From contig NZ_JAAVJB010000010.1 of assembly GCF_012034385.1 (NCBI RefSeq), positions 1-55,901 on the forward strand: 55,901 bases of DNA, given 5' to 3'. Numbering within the stretch: position 1 is the stretch's first letter; every line of letters starts with the position of its first letter. Under the pieces are notes generated by a model. The model was given only the letters and a program-made list of their open reading frames with translations, was not told where the DNA came from and did no database searches. The position numbers were made by a program, and so were the translations under genes. The stretch comes from Streptomyces spiramenti (GTDB lineage Bacteria; Actinomycetota; Actinomycetes; Streptomycetales; Streptomycetaceae). This document shows positions 16,101-25,267 of the stretch, one piece after another.

Positions 16101-17462
16101 TCAGAGGTCGAGATCGAGGTCGTCGGCCGATGTGGCCGCCGGGGGCGCGGCGAGGTTGCGTTCGGTGGCCGTGAGATCGCCGCTGCCGAGGGTCAGGGTG
16201 TAGTGCGCACGCGGATCGAAGTCGTCGAACTGGTCGATCCGGTCGAGGACGTCCCCGACCAGCTTCTTCAGGTAGAGGCGCGGTGCCACTCCGACTCTGC
16301 CTCCCAACGCCCCGCCCACGGCCCGTGCCAGGTCCGCCAGGTACGCGTCGTCGGCGAGTCGCTTGATCCGCTCGGCGGAGTCGGGGGTGGAGACGCCGTC
16401 CGCGTACAGGTCGCGGATGGTGGCACCCAGAGCGGTCAGGGACTCCTCGGTGAATCCGGGGAGCCGGATCTGCACGGCGCGCGGGTTGTCGAAGCGCGGG
16501 TCGGTGGTGAAGTCGGTGGCCAGGCGCTGGGCGAGCGGGGGGAGGCGCTGGACGCCCTGCTGTCCGTCGTAGAAGGCGGGCGTGCCGGTGATGACGAGGT
16601 AGAGGCCGGGGAACCGACCGGAGTGCACCTCGTCGATGAGCTGGCGCAGGGCGTTGAGCGCCTTGTCACGGGCGTCGGAGCGGACCCGCTGCAGCGTCTC
16701 CACTTCGTCCAGGACGAGAACGAGCCCGCCGTGCCCCGCGTCCTTGAGCATGGTCAGCAACCCCTGGAGGAAGCCGAAGGCGCCGAAGTGGTCGAGGTCG
16801 CCGCGGACCCCCGCGCTGCGCCGGGCGGCGGCGGCGACGTGCGGCTGGCCGCCGAGCCAGGCCATCACCGCGGCGGCGGTCGCCTCGTCACCGGCGTCGA
16901 GGGACTGCTTGTACCCGCGCAGGGCGGTGGCGAAGGCGGGGGCCTGGCGGGACACCTCGGCCAGGCGGGCAGTGAGCAGCCGTTCCACGGCCTGCGGCAG
17001 GTCGCTCTCGGCCGCGCCGTCGGCGAGCGCGTCCTCCTCCAGGGCGTAGAACCAGGCATCGGCGACGGGCCGCAGCGCACTGGGCGGGAAGCTCGGGGTG
17101 GTCAGGCGTTCGGTGAGCCGTCGGTAGACCGTCTCCAGCTTGTGCAGCGGGGTCTCGGTCTCCGACACCTGTACCTCGGCCACGGCGAAGCTGCGCCGTT
17201 TGGCCCGCTCGCAGAGCCAGCGGGTGAAGAACGTCTTGCCGGAGCCGTACTCACCGCGCACTGCCTTGAAGACCGAGCCGCCGGCGGCGACGGTGTCGAG
17301 TTCCTCGTCGATCGCCTGCTCGAAGCGGCCCAGGCCGGTGGCGAGCAGGTCGAGGCCGCTCTCGGGGACGGCACCACGTCGCAACGCGTCCACGACGGCA
17401 CGGCGGCGTACGGCGCCGACGGGTACACCGGCACGGGGAGTTGAGGATCCGAACGAGTTCAC
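16101..17462 (-). CDS. brxD: BREX system ATP-binding protein BrxD
   Basis: A 453-residue AAA+ ATPase (DUF2791 family). The Walker A motif is GEYGSGKT (70-77) and Walker B LVLVLDEVET (about 245-254), followed by a sensor-like VITGTPAFY segment. The family accompanies pglZ and brxHI in BREX type 2 loci. The GTG at 17462 follows GGGAG at 8 bases. It lies 70 bases after the pglZ stop and 53 bases before brxHI, so the three are one transcription unit. The C-terminus is a short acidic tail. It is a likely nucleic-acid-linked motor; the precise function is unknown. Confidence 0.93.
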   Translation of the reverse strand: MNSFGSSTPRAGVPVGAVRRRAVVDALRRGAVPESGLDLLATGLGRFEQAIDEELDTVAAGGSVFKAVRGEYGSGKTFFTRWLCERAKRRSFAVAEVQVSETETPLHKLETVYRRLTERLTTPSFPPSALRPVADAWFYALEEDALADGAAESDLPQAVERLLTARLAEVSRQAPAFATALRGYKQSLDAGDEATAAAVMAWLGGQPHVAAAARRSAGVRGDLDHFGAFGFLQGLLTMLKDAGHGGLVLVLDEVETLQRVRSDARDKALNALRQLIDEVHSGRFPGLYLVITGTPAFYDGQQGVQRLPPLAQRLATDFTTDPRFDNPRAVQIRLPGFTEESLTALGATIRDLYADGVSTPDSAERIKRLADDAYLADLARAVGGALGGRVGVAPRLYLKKLVGDVLDRIDQFDDFDPRAHYTLTLGSGDLTATERNLAAPPAATSADDLDLDL

Positions 17463-17532
17463 CCGGACAGTCTCCCATCGGGGAGGCGGCTGGAGGGCCG
17501 GAGTGCCGGCAGGCGGATCGGGTTGGTCGTGC

Positions 17533-20478
17533 TCATGGGGTGCGCAGTCCGAACTGCTCGATCAGCTGCGCGCGGTGCAGGCGCAGGGTGCGGTTGTCGG
17601 GGAGGATCTCCAGGATCTGGGCACCGTCGTAGTTGAGGAGCTGTGCCAGGGTCGCGGCGAAGCCGTGGGCGCGGCTGGCGGGCTGGCCCGCGCGTTCGGC
17701 CAGGGCGGTCAGGGGCAGGGTGCCCGCTTCGACGAGGGCGACCAGCGCCTTGGGGAGGGAGGACGGCTCCCGGGGCTTCCGGGCGAGCAGCTCCAGCTGC
17801 GCCGCGTACAGCTCGGTGGCGACGAGACGTTCCACGAGCGCGACGGCAGGGGACTGGGCCTGGGGGGAGGGTGCTTCGGGCTTCGTCGCCGGGTCGGCAG
17901 GGTTCGGGGAGGCGAGCGGGGCGAGCGGGGCGAGCGCGTCCTCGCCGAAGAGACTGATGACGCCCTCCGCCGGGGGCGGGGCGGCCTTCCTGGACTGCCT
18001 GGCGCCCGGACGCGACGGCGTGGCGGCGGGAGCAGCGGCGCCGGAGGCGGCGACGGCCTCGGCGCCGGGTTCCGTCTCGATGCCCGTCCCCTCGGACCAC
18101 CACAGCGGAGCCGGATCGCCCAGCTCCCGCCATCCCGGGGGCGGTTCCGCGCCGAAGGGCAGCAGGGCGAGCAGCGGGACGGTGAACTCGGCCAGCGTCG
18201 CCCCGCCGTGGTAGCCCGCCTTGAGGGCGGTGTACCGGGCGTCGTGGTCGCGCAGCGCGACGATGTGCGCGCCGGGCTCCGGCCAGACCACGCGCGGCCC
18301 GGCCAGTGCGATCTCGGAGGGGGCCACCGGATCTCCGGGGCCGCGGTGGCGGGCCGAGCCGATGGCTCCGGCAGGCGCGTCGAGCTTGCTGCTCCGTCGT
18401 TCGACGACATGGCCGTGGTCGGAGGTCAGGAGCACGGTCATGCCGTTGGCCCGCGCGGCTCGCAACAGCGGTTCGAGACCGCTGACTTCGTTGGCGCGCC
18501 AGGCTCCGTCGCCGAGCTTCTGCTCCTTGGCGAGCCGGTCGTCGACAGTGTTGAGGACGACGGCGACATGCATGCGCTCGTCGGCGAGGGCCTCGCCGAG
18601 GGCGGTGGAGAAGGGGGAGCCGGTGTCGGGGCCACGCAGGTCGTCCTTGTGAAAGACCGCCGCCGGGGCGCCCTGCCAGCAGGCGTGGAGCGGGAAGAGC
18701 CGCTTCTCGTCGTTCTGGTCGCCCTTCATCAGGGTTCCGGTGAAGAGCGAGGTGCGCGAGACGGCGGTGAGGGTGGGCAGCGCTGCTGCCACGCCACGGC
18801 GCTCCGGTGCGCCGTGCGCCCCGGGAAGCGGGTCGAACTCGGCCCACTGCCGCCGCAGTTCCTGCCCCAGCTCGGCCGCGACGGCCGCGCTCATCCCGTC
18901 CAGGAGCAGCAGCAGGACCCGGCGCCCCGGCTCGGCGACGACCGGCGCGACGACGCGCGTCAGGAGCGACTCGACGGTGAGCAGGGAGCCGGGGGAGCCG
19001 GCGTCCGCCGTCCACACGGCGAGCCGTTCGCTGAAGGCGTGGTCGAGCGCGCGGCGGGTCCGTCGCACCTGGTCGCCGATCCGGTTGTACGCGCCGGCGA
19101 GGACGGCGTCGGGGTCGCCGCCCGCCTCCAGGTGTTCCAGCGCGCGGTCGGCCCAGCCGAGTTCGCGGATCTGGCGGTCCGTCCCGTCGGACACCGAGTC
19201 GATCTTCTCCGACGGGTTCCCGGCCAGCCAGCGCCGCAGCCGGACGGCCATCCGGACCCGCTCGATCCGGGCCCGGGTCTCGCCGTCTCGGCGGGCGAGG
19301 GCATGCGCGCGAAGCGCGGTGACGGAGTCCGTGACCACCTCGGTGGAGTCGCCGGCCAGCGCGTGGCCGGCGGCGGTGAACCGGGCGTCGAGCCCGGCGG
19401 GCAGGAGCGGACTGGCCGTGGCGGCTGCCTGCGCCCCGAACTGGGCGACCAGCTGTGCGGCCCGGGTCAGGACCGGGTCGGCGAGGCGGTGCTCACCCCG
19501 GTCGAGAAGATCGCGTACGTACGCCTCGCCGCTGCGGGCGAAGGAGGCCAGGAGGCGGTCGAGTTCGTCGCCCTGGGCGGGCGGCTGCTCGCCGAGCCAC
19601 CGTTCGGCCCGGCCGCGTGCGCGGTACAGGTCGTGGTCGGCCTCCGCGTGGCCCCACAGGGCGGCGCAGACCACCGCGTAGGCGGCCGAGTCGGGGCCAT
19701 GGTCGGCATCGACCAGCGCGGTGATCACCCGGCCCGCGGCGCCGCCCTGCTCGGGGGCGGCGAGGAAGCGGGAGAGGCCGGCCTTCTCCGGGCCGCGCAG
19801 CTCGCGCAGGAGCTCCGGGCCGCCGGGGGTGAGGGTCCACCGGAACAGGGCGACGGGGTCGACCCGGTCCGACACTCCCGGTGGGACGCGGCCCGCCGGT
19901 GTGTCGCCGCTGTCGTCGTCGAGACGGAGGCGCCGCCGGGTCAGCCGGGCGAGGGCCTCGTCGCGGGAGAGCACGCCCCTGCCGATCGTGCGCCAGCCCC
20001 GGGTGCCGGCCGCGTCCAGCAGCGCCTCGGCCGCCCAGGTTTCGCCGCGCAGCCGGGTGTCGAGGCCGCTCGCCCCGAACGCCTCCTGCACCACCTCCCA
20101 GTTGTCGACGGACCTGATGCGGTGACCGTAGACGCGGGCGAGCAGACCGGGGTCGAGCTCGGTGTTCTCCCGGTCGGTGAGGACGACGAGGACGCGCGGC
20201 TCCGGCGGTGCCGGCGCCTCCAGGTGGCGCAGGATCTGCTCGTGCACCGCCAGGACGGACGGCGCGACGACCACCCGCACCCGCGTCCCGTGCGCCGCCG
20301 GCTGCTCGGCGGGCCCGTCCCACTGCGGGGCGGCCCGCAGCAGCATGACGCGGACCGTGCCGTCGCAGAGCTTGCTGCGCGCGGCGACGAACTGGCGGAC
20401 CGTGCTCACCGAGAGGCGGGCGGGACCCGCGGCGGACGGGCCCGGCCCGGCAGCGGAGGCGGCGATCGAGCCGGACAT
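17533..20478 (-). CDS. pglZ: BREX type 2 phosphatase-domain protein PglZ
   Basis: A 981-residue PglZ protein, the hallmark of BREX systems. The alkaline-phosphatase-like core contains RVLLLLLDGMSAA near residue 527 (first metal-binding Asp), a VSRTSLFTGTLMKG loop, and LLTSDHGHVVERRS near residue 686 (metal ligands Asp/His). The N-terminal 500 residues are helical and family-specific; the C-terminal 200 carry an Ala/Pro linker and a small domain. PglZ is essential for BREX defence, although its substrate is unknown. The ATG at 20478 overlaps the pglY stop (TGATG), so the two are translationally coupled. Confidence 0.95.
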   Translation of the reverse strand: MSGSIAASAAGPGPSAAGPARLSVSTVRQFVAARSKLCDGTVRVMLLRAAPQWDGPAEQPAAHGTRVRVVVAPSVLAVHEQILRHLEAPAPPEPRVLVVLTDRENTELDPGLLARVYGHRIRSVDNWEVVQEAFGASGLDTRLRGETWAAEALLDAAGTRGWRTIGRGVLSRDEALARLTRRRLRLDDDSGDTPAGRVPPGVSDRVDPVALFRWTLTPGGPELLRELRGPEKAGLSRFLAAPEQGGAAGRVITALVDADHGPDSAAYAVVCAALWGHAEADHDLYRARGRAERWLGEQPPAQGDELDRLLASFARSGEAYVRDLLDRGEHRLADPVLTRAAQLVAQFGAQAAATASPLLPAGLDARFTAAGHALAGDSTEVVTDSVTALRAHALARRDGETRARIERVRMAVRLRRWLAGNPSEKIDSVSDGTDRQIRELGWADRALEHLEAGGDPDAVLAGAYNRIGDQVRRTRRALDHAFSERLAVWTADAGSPGSLLTVESLLTRVVAPVVAEPGRRVLLLLLDGMSAAVAAELGQELRRQWAEFDPLPGAHGAPERRGVAAALPTLTAVSRTSLFTGTLMKGDQNDEKRLFPLHACWQGAPAAVFHKDDLRGPDTGSPFSTALGEALADERMHVAVVLNTVDDRLAKEQKLGDGAWRANEVSGLEPLLRAARANGMTVLLTSDHGHVVERRSSKLDAPAGAIGSARHRGPGDPVAPSEIALAGPRVVWPEPGAHIVALRDHDARYTALKAGYHGGATLAEFTVPLLALLPFGAEPPPGWRELGDPAPLWWSEGTGIETEPGAEAVAASGAAAPAATPSRPGARQSRKAAPPPAEGVISLFGEDALAPLAPLASPNPADPATKPEAPSPQAQSPAVALVERLVATELYAAQLELLARKPREPSSLPKALVALVEAGTLPLTALAERAGQPASRAHGFAATLAQLLNYDGAQILEILPDNRTLRLHRAQLIEQFGLRTP

Positions 20479-23400
20479 CAGTCGACGACCTTCCAGGTGA
20501 CCTCGACGGTGGCGTCGGGGTGGGCCGCGGCGAGTGCCGCGATCTCGGCCTGCAGCTCCACGACCGCCTTGGCGGCCGTCGTCCGGCCACCACCGGATCG
20601 GGCTACCGGGCGAGACGGATCACGCGGCGCGGGCGGCGTCGGCAGCACCTGCGGATGGGCGGAGCCGCCGTCCAGGGGCACTGCCTCGGCGCCGAGCCCC
20701 GCAGCGGCGGGCTGCGGCTCCGGGGCCGGCGTCGGGCTCTGCCGGGACCGGAGCAGCGCCATCACCTCCCGGCTGCCCTTCTTCAGCACGGACGGCAGGT
20801 CGGGGTAGTCGCCGGGGTCGCCGGCGGCGGCGTCGCGCACCCGCTCCATGATGGCCGCCCCGTCCCGGCCGAGCGTGTCCGCGAGTTCCAGCTGCTCACT
20901 CCAGCTGGTGTTCTGCAGCGCGTCGGCCACAGCCCGGGCACCGGTCAGCGACATGCTGTACCGGTGGGCGGTGAAGCCACCGAGGTCGAAGCCGGCCAGC
21001 CGGTCCACCACGGCCTTGGCTCCCAGGTTCTCCTCGCGCACCGCGGCCACCAGCTCCTGGGCCCGCCGGGCGAGCACGAGGCGGGGCGAGGCGTCGTCCA
21101 GGTGCAGGAACCTCCGGTGCTTCTCCAGCTCCGTGACGAGCCGTTCCGCGTCGGGCGCGAACCCGTTCGCGGCCTTGCGGATCTGCCCGGCGAACTGGTT
21201 CACGATCCGCCCGCGCCGCAACTGCGGCGCGGGGGTGCCGAACACCGTCTCGTACCGCTTGCGCGCCTCCGCCCAGTCCGCCTCGGTGGGCAGCGGCTGC
21301 TCCCGCAGTGCGTAGTCACGCTTCAGGTCGCTCGGCAGCGGCGCGGGTTCGACCGCGACTCCGCCGCGCACCCACACGCGGTCGGACATCTCCGCGTACG
21401 CGGCGGCGAGCAGCCGACGCAGCGGCTCGGGCAGACCGCGGGGGTCGGGCCGGTCGGTCCAGTCGGCAAGTTTGACCAGGGTCGGCTCGGCGACGCCGTC
21501 CCGGCGGGCCTGCGCGGTGAAGTGGTCGAGCCAGAGGGTGGACTGCCGGTAGTACGCCTCGTGCATCGCACCGAGCCCCAGGCCGCCCGCGATCCGTGCC
21601 ATGACCTTGCGGTCCTTGGCCTCGACCTCCACCTGCCCGTCACGGTCCTCGGCGGCCTTGCGCACGTACTCGAAGACGGTCTTGATCTCGGCGGCCCGCA
21701 GCGGCTTGCCGGTGCCCTCCGGGTCCAGCTCGGGGTGGGCGGGGAACTGGTGGCCGAGCAGCTTCCCGGCCAGCTGACGTGCGGCGTCGCCCAGCTGCGC
21801 GCCGATCGGCAGCTGGAGCCCCGCCACCTGCTGCTGGGCCTCCAGGTGGCCGGCGAAGCCGAGGTCGACGATGCCTTCCTGCTTCTGCGCGAGTCCGTAC
21901 GCTTGCTTCAGCGCGCCCAGGACCCGCTCGGTGAGGACCTCCCGCTGCGACTGCAGCATGCCCTTGGCGCGGGCCTTGTCGTCGGCGTTGAGACTGCGCG
22001 CGAACTCGGAGTCGAAGCGGGCCTCGTCGGAGAGTGCCTTGGTGATGACGACGAGACGTTCGAAGTCGCCGCGGGTCGCGTCGGTGAGGTGGGTGGGCAG
22101 CCAGGCCAGGGTCCGGGAGGCGCCGCCCGTCTTCTCCCGCAGCGTGCGCAGCCGCTGCAGGTCGTCCATCGGCCCGAACTCGCCCTCGTCGTACGGGAAG
22201 CCGACGACGAGCCGCCAGGCGTCCTCCTGGCTGGGCCGCAGCGCCGCGTCCGACAGCGAGTCGACGTCGGCGACGTTCCCGAAGACCACCTCGACCTGCC
22301 GCTCGGTGCCCTTCCACACCAGGTCGAGGGTGTCGTACGGGTCGAACCCGCCGGCTCCGTCGGTGACGCCGAGCGCCTCCTTCAGCAGGGTGCGCATGGT
22401 GGTCCGGCGGTTGCCCAGGTTGTTGTGGACCTGGGCGTTGGCGAGCACCGCGTCGAGGTCGACGCCGGTCAGCTCCAGGCGGACGACCGCGCCGGGGCCG
22501 GTGCCGGCGACCTTGATCTCGGGGAAGGTCGCCGCCCATTCCTTGGTCTTCTGCTCCAGGCGGCCGATCTCGGTTCCGGCGATCCGGGTGGTGATGGATC
22601 CGTGGTTGAGCGCGTTGAGCCGGGCCAGGGTCAGGTCGGACAGGGCGGGGACGCTCGGCGCCAGCGCGGAGAGGAGCAGCGTCTGGACCAGCCGGCTGTC
22701 ACCGGTGAAGTCCCGGCAGCGGGCCTTCAGCTGCGGGTCGTCGATCGATTCCGGACGCCGCCGGTACGTCTCCACGTCGTCCTCGGTGACCTGGTTGGTC
22801 TTCAGCAGGTACGGGCGCAGCTTCTCGCGGTACAGCTTGTCCGCCGCCTCGAAGTGGACGCTGGTCTCGCCGCTGAACGCCTTGTCGCCGCCGCCGACGA
22901 TCGCCGGGTACAGATCGCCGAGCGGTACGAGCTGGCCGAGCCGCCAGTCGTCCCGGTGGTCGACCAGCAGCTGGCTCATCAGCTTGAGGCCGGTGCGCGA
23001 GCGCTGCAAAGCCCCGGAGATGTGCACCAGGGTGTCCATGAAGGCCGGCGGGAAGGGGTAGGTGCGCCGGAAGGCGTCCTCGTCCGCGCCGGTGGTGGAG
23101 TCCTTGTGGCCGAGCAGGGTCTGCCAGACGTCCGGGCCGAGCTTCTTCGCCTCGTCGAAGGCCGCCGCGACCTTCGCCTCGGCCTCGTCGTCCACGGGGT
23201 TCAGCAGCCGGGCCCGTGCGATCGTCGGCAGGTTGCGGTCCTCCAGGACGATCGAGTCGTACCGGCCGCCGTTGAGCTTCAGCGTGTCCTGCACGGCGGC
23301 CTCGGCGGCGCCGGACATCTCCTCGCCGACCAGCTCGCGCAGGTCGCGCTGGCGCGCGATGAACGAGACGACGGGGATGGCGCGGCGCTCGTCGGCGCCC

Positions 23401-24374
23401 TCCACGAAGTTGGTGACCTTGCCCGCCTCGCGACCGAGCGCCTTCTGGTCGTGGATGAGGGTGGCCAGCCACAGGATCAGCTCGTCCATGAAGAGGACGA
23501 GGCCGTCGTAGCCGAGGGACTTGGCGTGCGCGGCGATGATGCCGAGGCCCTTGTCCAGGGAGACGAAACCGTCGGAGTTCTCCGAGGCGTTGCGGGCGAA
23601 GGACGGGAAGAGGGTCTTGGTCAGGTCCTGGACGAGCCGGGCCCGCAGCTCCTGCGGGGTGGTCGGGTTGTCCAGGTCGAAGCCCTTGGTGTTCTCGTGC
23701 TCCTCCTGCGCGGCGACGGCCTGGTCGAGCAGCTCGGTGGTCCAGGCGAACGCCTCGCCCCACTCGTCGCCCTCACCGCTGTCCGCCTCGGCGAGCTGCG
23801 CGATCACCCGGTCGTCGCCGCTGCCACGGCGATGGGCGGCGAAGTCCTCGAAGAGGCCGTCGGTCAGATAGACCTGCGGCAGATCGCAGCCCGGGTGCAC
23901 CTTGCGCACGTGCTCCACGTACTTGCCGAGGATGCGCTGCTCAAGGGACTTGGCGCCGAGCATGTGGTACGGGACGAGGAGGAACGTGCGGTCTCCCGCG
24001 TCCAGCCAGGAGTGGTTGCCGCGGACGGGGTCGAGGCCCGTCTTGGAGCGGGCGGCCTGGTGGCCGGAGAGCAGGGCGTAGAGCACCGCCATGAAGTGCG
24101 ACTTACCGGAACCGAACGAGCCGTGCAGGTAGGCGGCCTTGGAGGAGTGGCTGTCGAGCGCCGACTTGATCAGGTCGAGGGCCTCGTCGAAGTTGCCGCG
24201 CAGGCGGTCGGTGACGACGTAGTCCCGCAGCGCGGCCTCGGCGCCCTCGGGCGTGACGGCCTCGCCGAGCTTCAGCACGAAGTCGGAGGTCGAGACCCGC
24301 TCCGGGATGCGGATCAGCTCGCGCAGGAGAGGGCGGTCCTCGGGGCGGGGGGTGTTCCTGCTCATGAACGCCAT
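20478..24374 (-). CDS. pglY: BREX type 2 ATPase PglY (BrxC-like)
   Basis: A 1298-residue AAA+ ATPase of the PglY/BrxC family. The P-loop is HGSFGSGKS (84-92), followed by FLLVPYHMLG and by a Walker B-like LVLFMDELILWLATL around residue 300. A long helical C-terminal body ends in a Pro/Ala-rich linker and a short beta-rich domain. It is the first gene of the pglY-pglZ-brxD-brxHI unit. A GGAGC lies 12 bases before the ATG at 24374. A RecA-NDp-like promoter element lies 65 bases upstream. ATP hydrolysis by PglY/BrxC is required for phage exclusion in studied BREX systems; its partner contacts are not visible here. Confidence 0.95.
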   Translation of the reverse strand: MAFMSRNTPRPEDRPLLRELIRIPERVSTSDFVLKLGEAVTPEGAEAALRDYVVTDRLRGNFDEALDLIKSALDSHSSKAAYLHGSFGSGKSHFMAVLYALLSGHQAARSKTGLDPVRGNHSWLDAGDRTFLLVPYHMLGAKSLEQRILGKYVEHVRKVHPGCDLPQVYLTDGLFEDFAAHRRGSGDDRVIAQLAEADSGEGDEWGEAFAWTTELLDQAVAAQEEHENTKGFDLDNPTTPQELRARLVQDLTKTLFPSFARNASENSDGFVSLDKGLGIIAAHAKSLGYDGLVLFMDELILWLATLIHDQKALGREAGKVTNFVEGADERRAIPVVSFIARQRDLRELVGEEMSGAAEAAVQDTLKLNGGRYDSIVLEDRNLPTIARARLLNPVDDEAEAKVAAAFDEAKKLGPDVWQTLLGHKDSTTGADEDAFRRTYPFPPAFMDTLVHISGALQRSRTGLKLMSQLLVDHRDDWRLGQLVPLGDLYPAIVGGGDKAFSGETSVHFEAADKLYREKLRPYLLKTNQVTEDDVETYRRRPESIDDPQLKARCRDFTGDSRLVQTLLLSALAPSVPALSDLTLARLNALNHGSITTRIAGTEIGRLEQKTKEWAATFPEIKVAGTGPGAVVRLELTGVDLDAVLANAQVHNNLGNRRTTMRTLLKEALGVTDGAGGFDPYDTLDLVWKGTERQVEVVFGNVADVDSLSDAALRPSQEDAWRLVVGFPYDEGEFGPMDDLQRLRTLREKTGGASRTLAWLPTHLTDATRGDFERLVVITKALSDEARFDSEFARSLNADDKARAKGMLQSQREVLTERVLGALKQAYGLAQKQEGIVDLGFAGHLEAQQQVAGLQLPIGAQLGDAARQLAGKLLGHQFPAHPELDPEGTGKPLRAAEIKTVFEYVRKAAEDRDGQVEVEAKDRKVMARIAGGLGLGAMHEAYYRQSTLWLDHFTAQARRDGVAEPTLVKLADWTDRPDPRGLPEPLRRLLAAAYAEMSDRVWVRGGVAVEPAPLPSDLKRDYALREQPLPTEADWAEARKRYETVFGTPAPQLRRGRIVNQFAGQIRKAANGFAPDAERLVTELEKHRRFLHLDDASPRLVLARRAQELVAAVREENLGAKAVVDRLAGFDLGGFTAHRYSMSLTGARAVADALQNTSWSEQLELADTLGRDGAAIMERVRDAAAGDPGDYPDLPSVLKKGSREVMALLRSRQSPTPAPEPQPAAAGLGAEAVPLDGGSAHPQVLPTPPAPRDPSRPVARSGGGRTTAAKAVVELQAEIAALAAAHPDATVEVTWKVVD

Positions 24375-24439
24375 GGTGTCTGTGAAGCTCCTCGCCCGGC
24401 CGGTCCTCGGGCAGCTCGATCAGCTGAGCTGCCCGAGCA

Positions 24440-24463
24440 ATCGTAGTGGGCGCCACCGACAGC
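24440..24463 (-). promoter_or_regulatory. RecA-NDp/PafBC-like promoter element of pglY
   Basis: Reading leftward: GCTGTCGGTG, 8 bases, TACGAT. It matches the actinobacterial RecA-NDp consensus TTGTCRGTG-N8-TAnnnT at all defined positions except the first T. It lies 65 bases before the pglY start. The first 10 bases and the spacing are identical to the element before pglW. Confidence 0.7.
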
Positions 24464-24633
24464 GCGCCGTGCGATTCACAGCATCCGCGTAGCACGGTGC
24501 GTGATGTCGGGGACGCAGCTGCGACCACGCGTTTCACCGGCCGCACGGACCCCGCGTGACACGAGGAGGAGCCACCCCGGTCGTCGAGCCGGGTTACGGC
24601 GGTGCCCGTCGTGCCGACAGGGACGCCACCCGT

Positions 24634-24657
24634 ACAGATCCACCTGTGCGGGTTCAC
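24634..24657 (+). repeat. Copy 1 of duplicated upstream element (ACAGAT..CTGT-GGTTCAC)
   Basis: Contains ACAG-N6-CTGT (24634-24647) followed by GGTTCAC at 24651. It lies 88 bases upstream of the orphan antitoxin start. A second copy with the same internal spacing lies at 25178-25201. Candidate operator or promoter, or the trace of a duplication. Confidence 0.55.
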
Positions 24658-24721
24658 GCTCTGGACCGGGCGGGTGCTGATCCGGTCGCGTCTGCGCACC
24701 GCGGTGGGGTGAAGTTGCTCC

Positions 24722-25000
24722 ATGACCGCCAACCCTGACTCCATCGCTGGCGAAGGCCCCGCCCGCCCGGTCTCCGTCTGCTCTCCCGGCAGCGTCATCG
24801 CCGCCCTCGGGGCGCGCACCGGCACTCGCGGGAGGTCCGTGTCCGCGGCAGCCCTCCTGCAGCGCCGGCTCGAACGGGAGCGGCTGCGCGAGCTGATCGC
24901 GGAGGCCGAAGCCGAACACGGGCCCGTGGGCCAGGCGGCGGTCGACGCCAAACGGGCACTCCTGCGCGGGGACGTGACCGACGCGGCGGAGGAAGCATGA
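24722..25000 (+). CDS. Orphan VapB-like antitoxin
   Basis: A 92-residue protein that aligns along most of its length with the antitoxin at 11396-11659. There is a ribbon-helix-helix-like half (SVCSPGSVIAALGARTGTRG.SVSAAALLQRRLE) and a toxin-wrapping half (RERLRELIAEAEAEHGPVG). It starts at ATG 24722 with only a weak GGTGAAG ribosome-binding site. Its stop overlaps an ATG that would begin a VapC toxin, but that frame ends after 14 codons. It therefore looks like an antitoxin that has outlived its toxin, sitting between the two BREX operons. Confidence 0.62.
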   Translation: MTANPDSIAGEGPARPVSVCSPGSVIAALGARTGTRGRSVSAAALLQRRLERERLRELIAEAEAEHGPVGQAAVDAKRALLRGDVTDAAEEA

Positions 25001-25041
25001 GCGGCACGCTCGCCGCTGCGAGGGCCTGCCCAAGCTGGTGA
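24997..25041 (+). pseudogene. Truncated remnant of a VapC-type toxin gene
   Basis: The ATG overlaps the antitoxin stop exactly as in an intact module and encodes MSGTL, a plausible VapC N-terminus. It then runs into unrelated sequence and a stop after 14 codons. No PIN-domain motif follows in any frame before the XRE gene. The sequence suggests a deletion. The call rests on the overlap and the first five residues only. Confidence 0.38.
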
Positions 25042-25177
25042 GTCGTGCCGCCGACCGAGACCGTCGCCTGCCACGCGATCGGCGGATGGTCCGGGGCGGT
25101 GTGGCCTGGGATGCGTCGTGCGCATAACCGTCCGGGAGGGCCTGCTGTGCCTGCCGTTCTACCAGGACGGTGCCCAT

Positions 25178-25201
25178 ACAGATGCGTCTGTCCTGGTTCA
25201 C
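25178..25201 (+). repeat. Copy 2 of duplicated upstream element
   Basis: ACAGA-N4-TCTGT is a perfect inverted repeat (25178-25191), followed by GGTTCAC at 25195, the same spacing as in copy 1. It lies 90 bases before the XRE gene start. Sequence just upstream (CCC-TACAGAT context) is also shared with copy 1. Confidence 0.6.
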
Positions 25202-25267
25202 TCTCGGGGCTGACCGGGTGACCCAAGGTAATTTTGGGCTGGTTGGCCGACGCGGCGAACGGGGCGC

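Noticed and set aside
20520..24446. Very long plus-strand open frame antiparallel to pglY (and similar long frames opposite pglW, pglZ and jetC)
   Set aside because: Gly/Arg/Val/Glu-rich shadow translation caused by third-position GC bias; no domains, and fully opposite a recognised gene.
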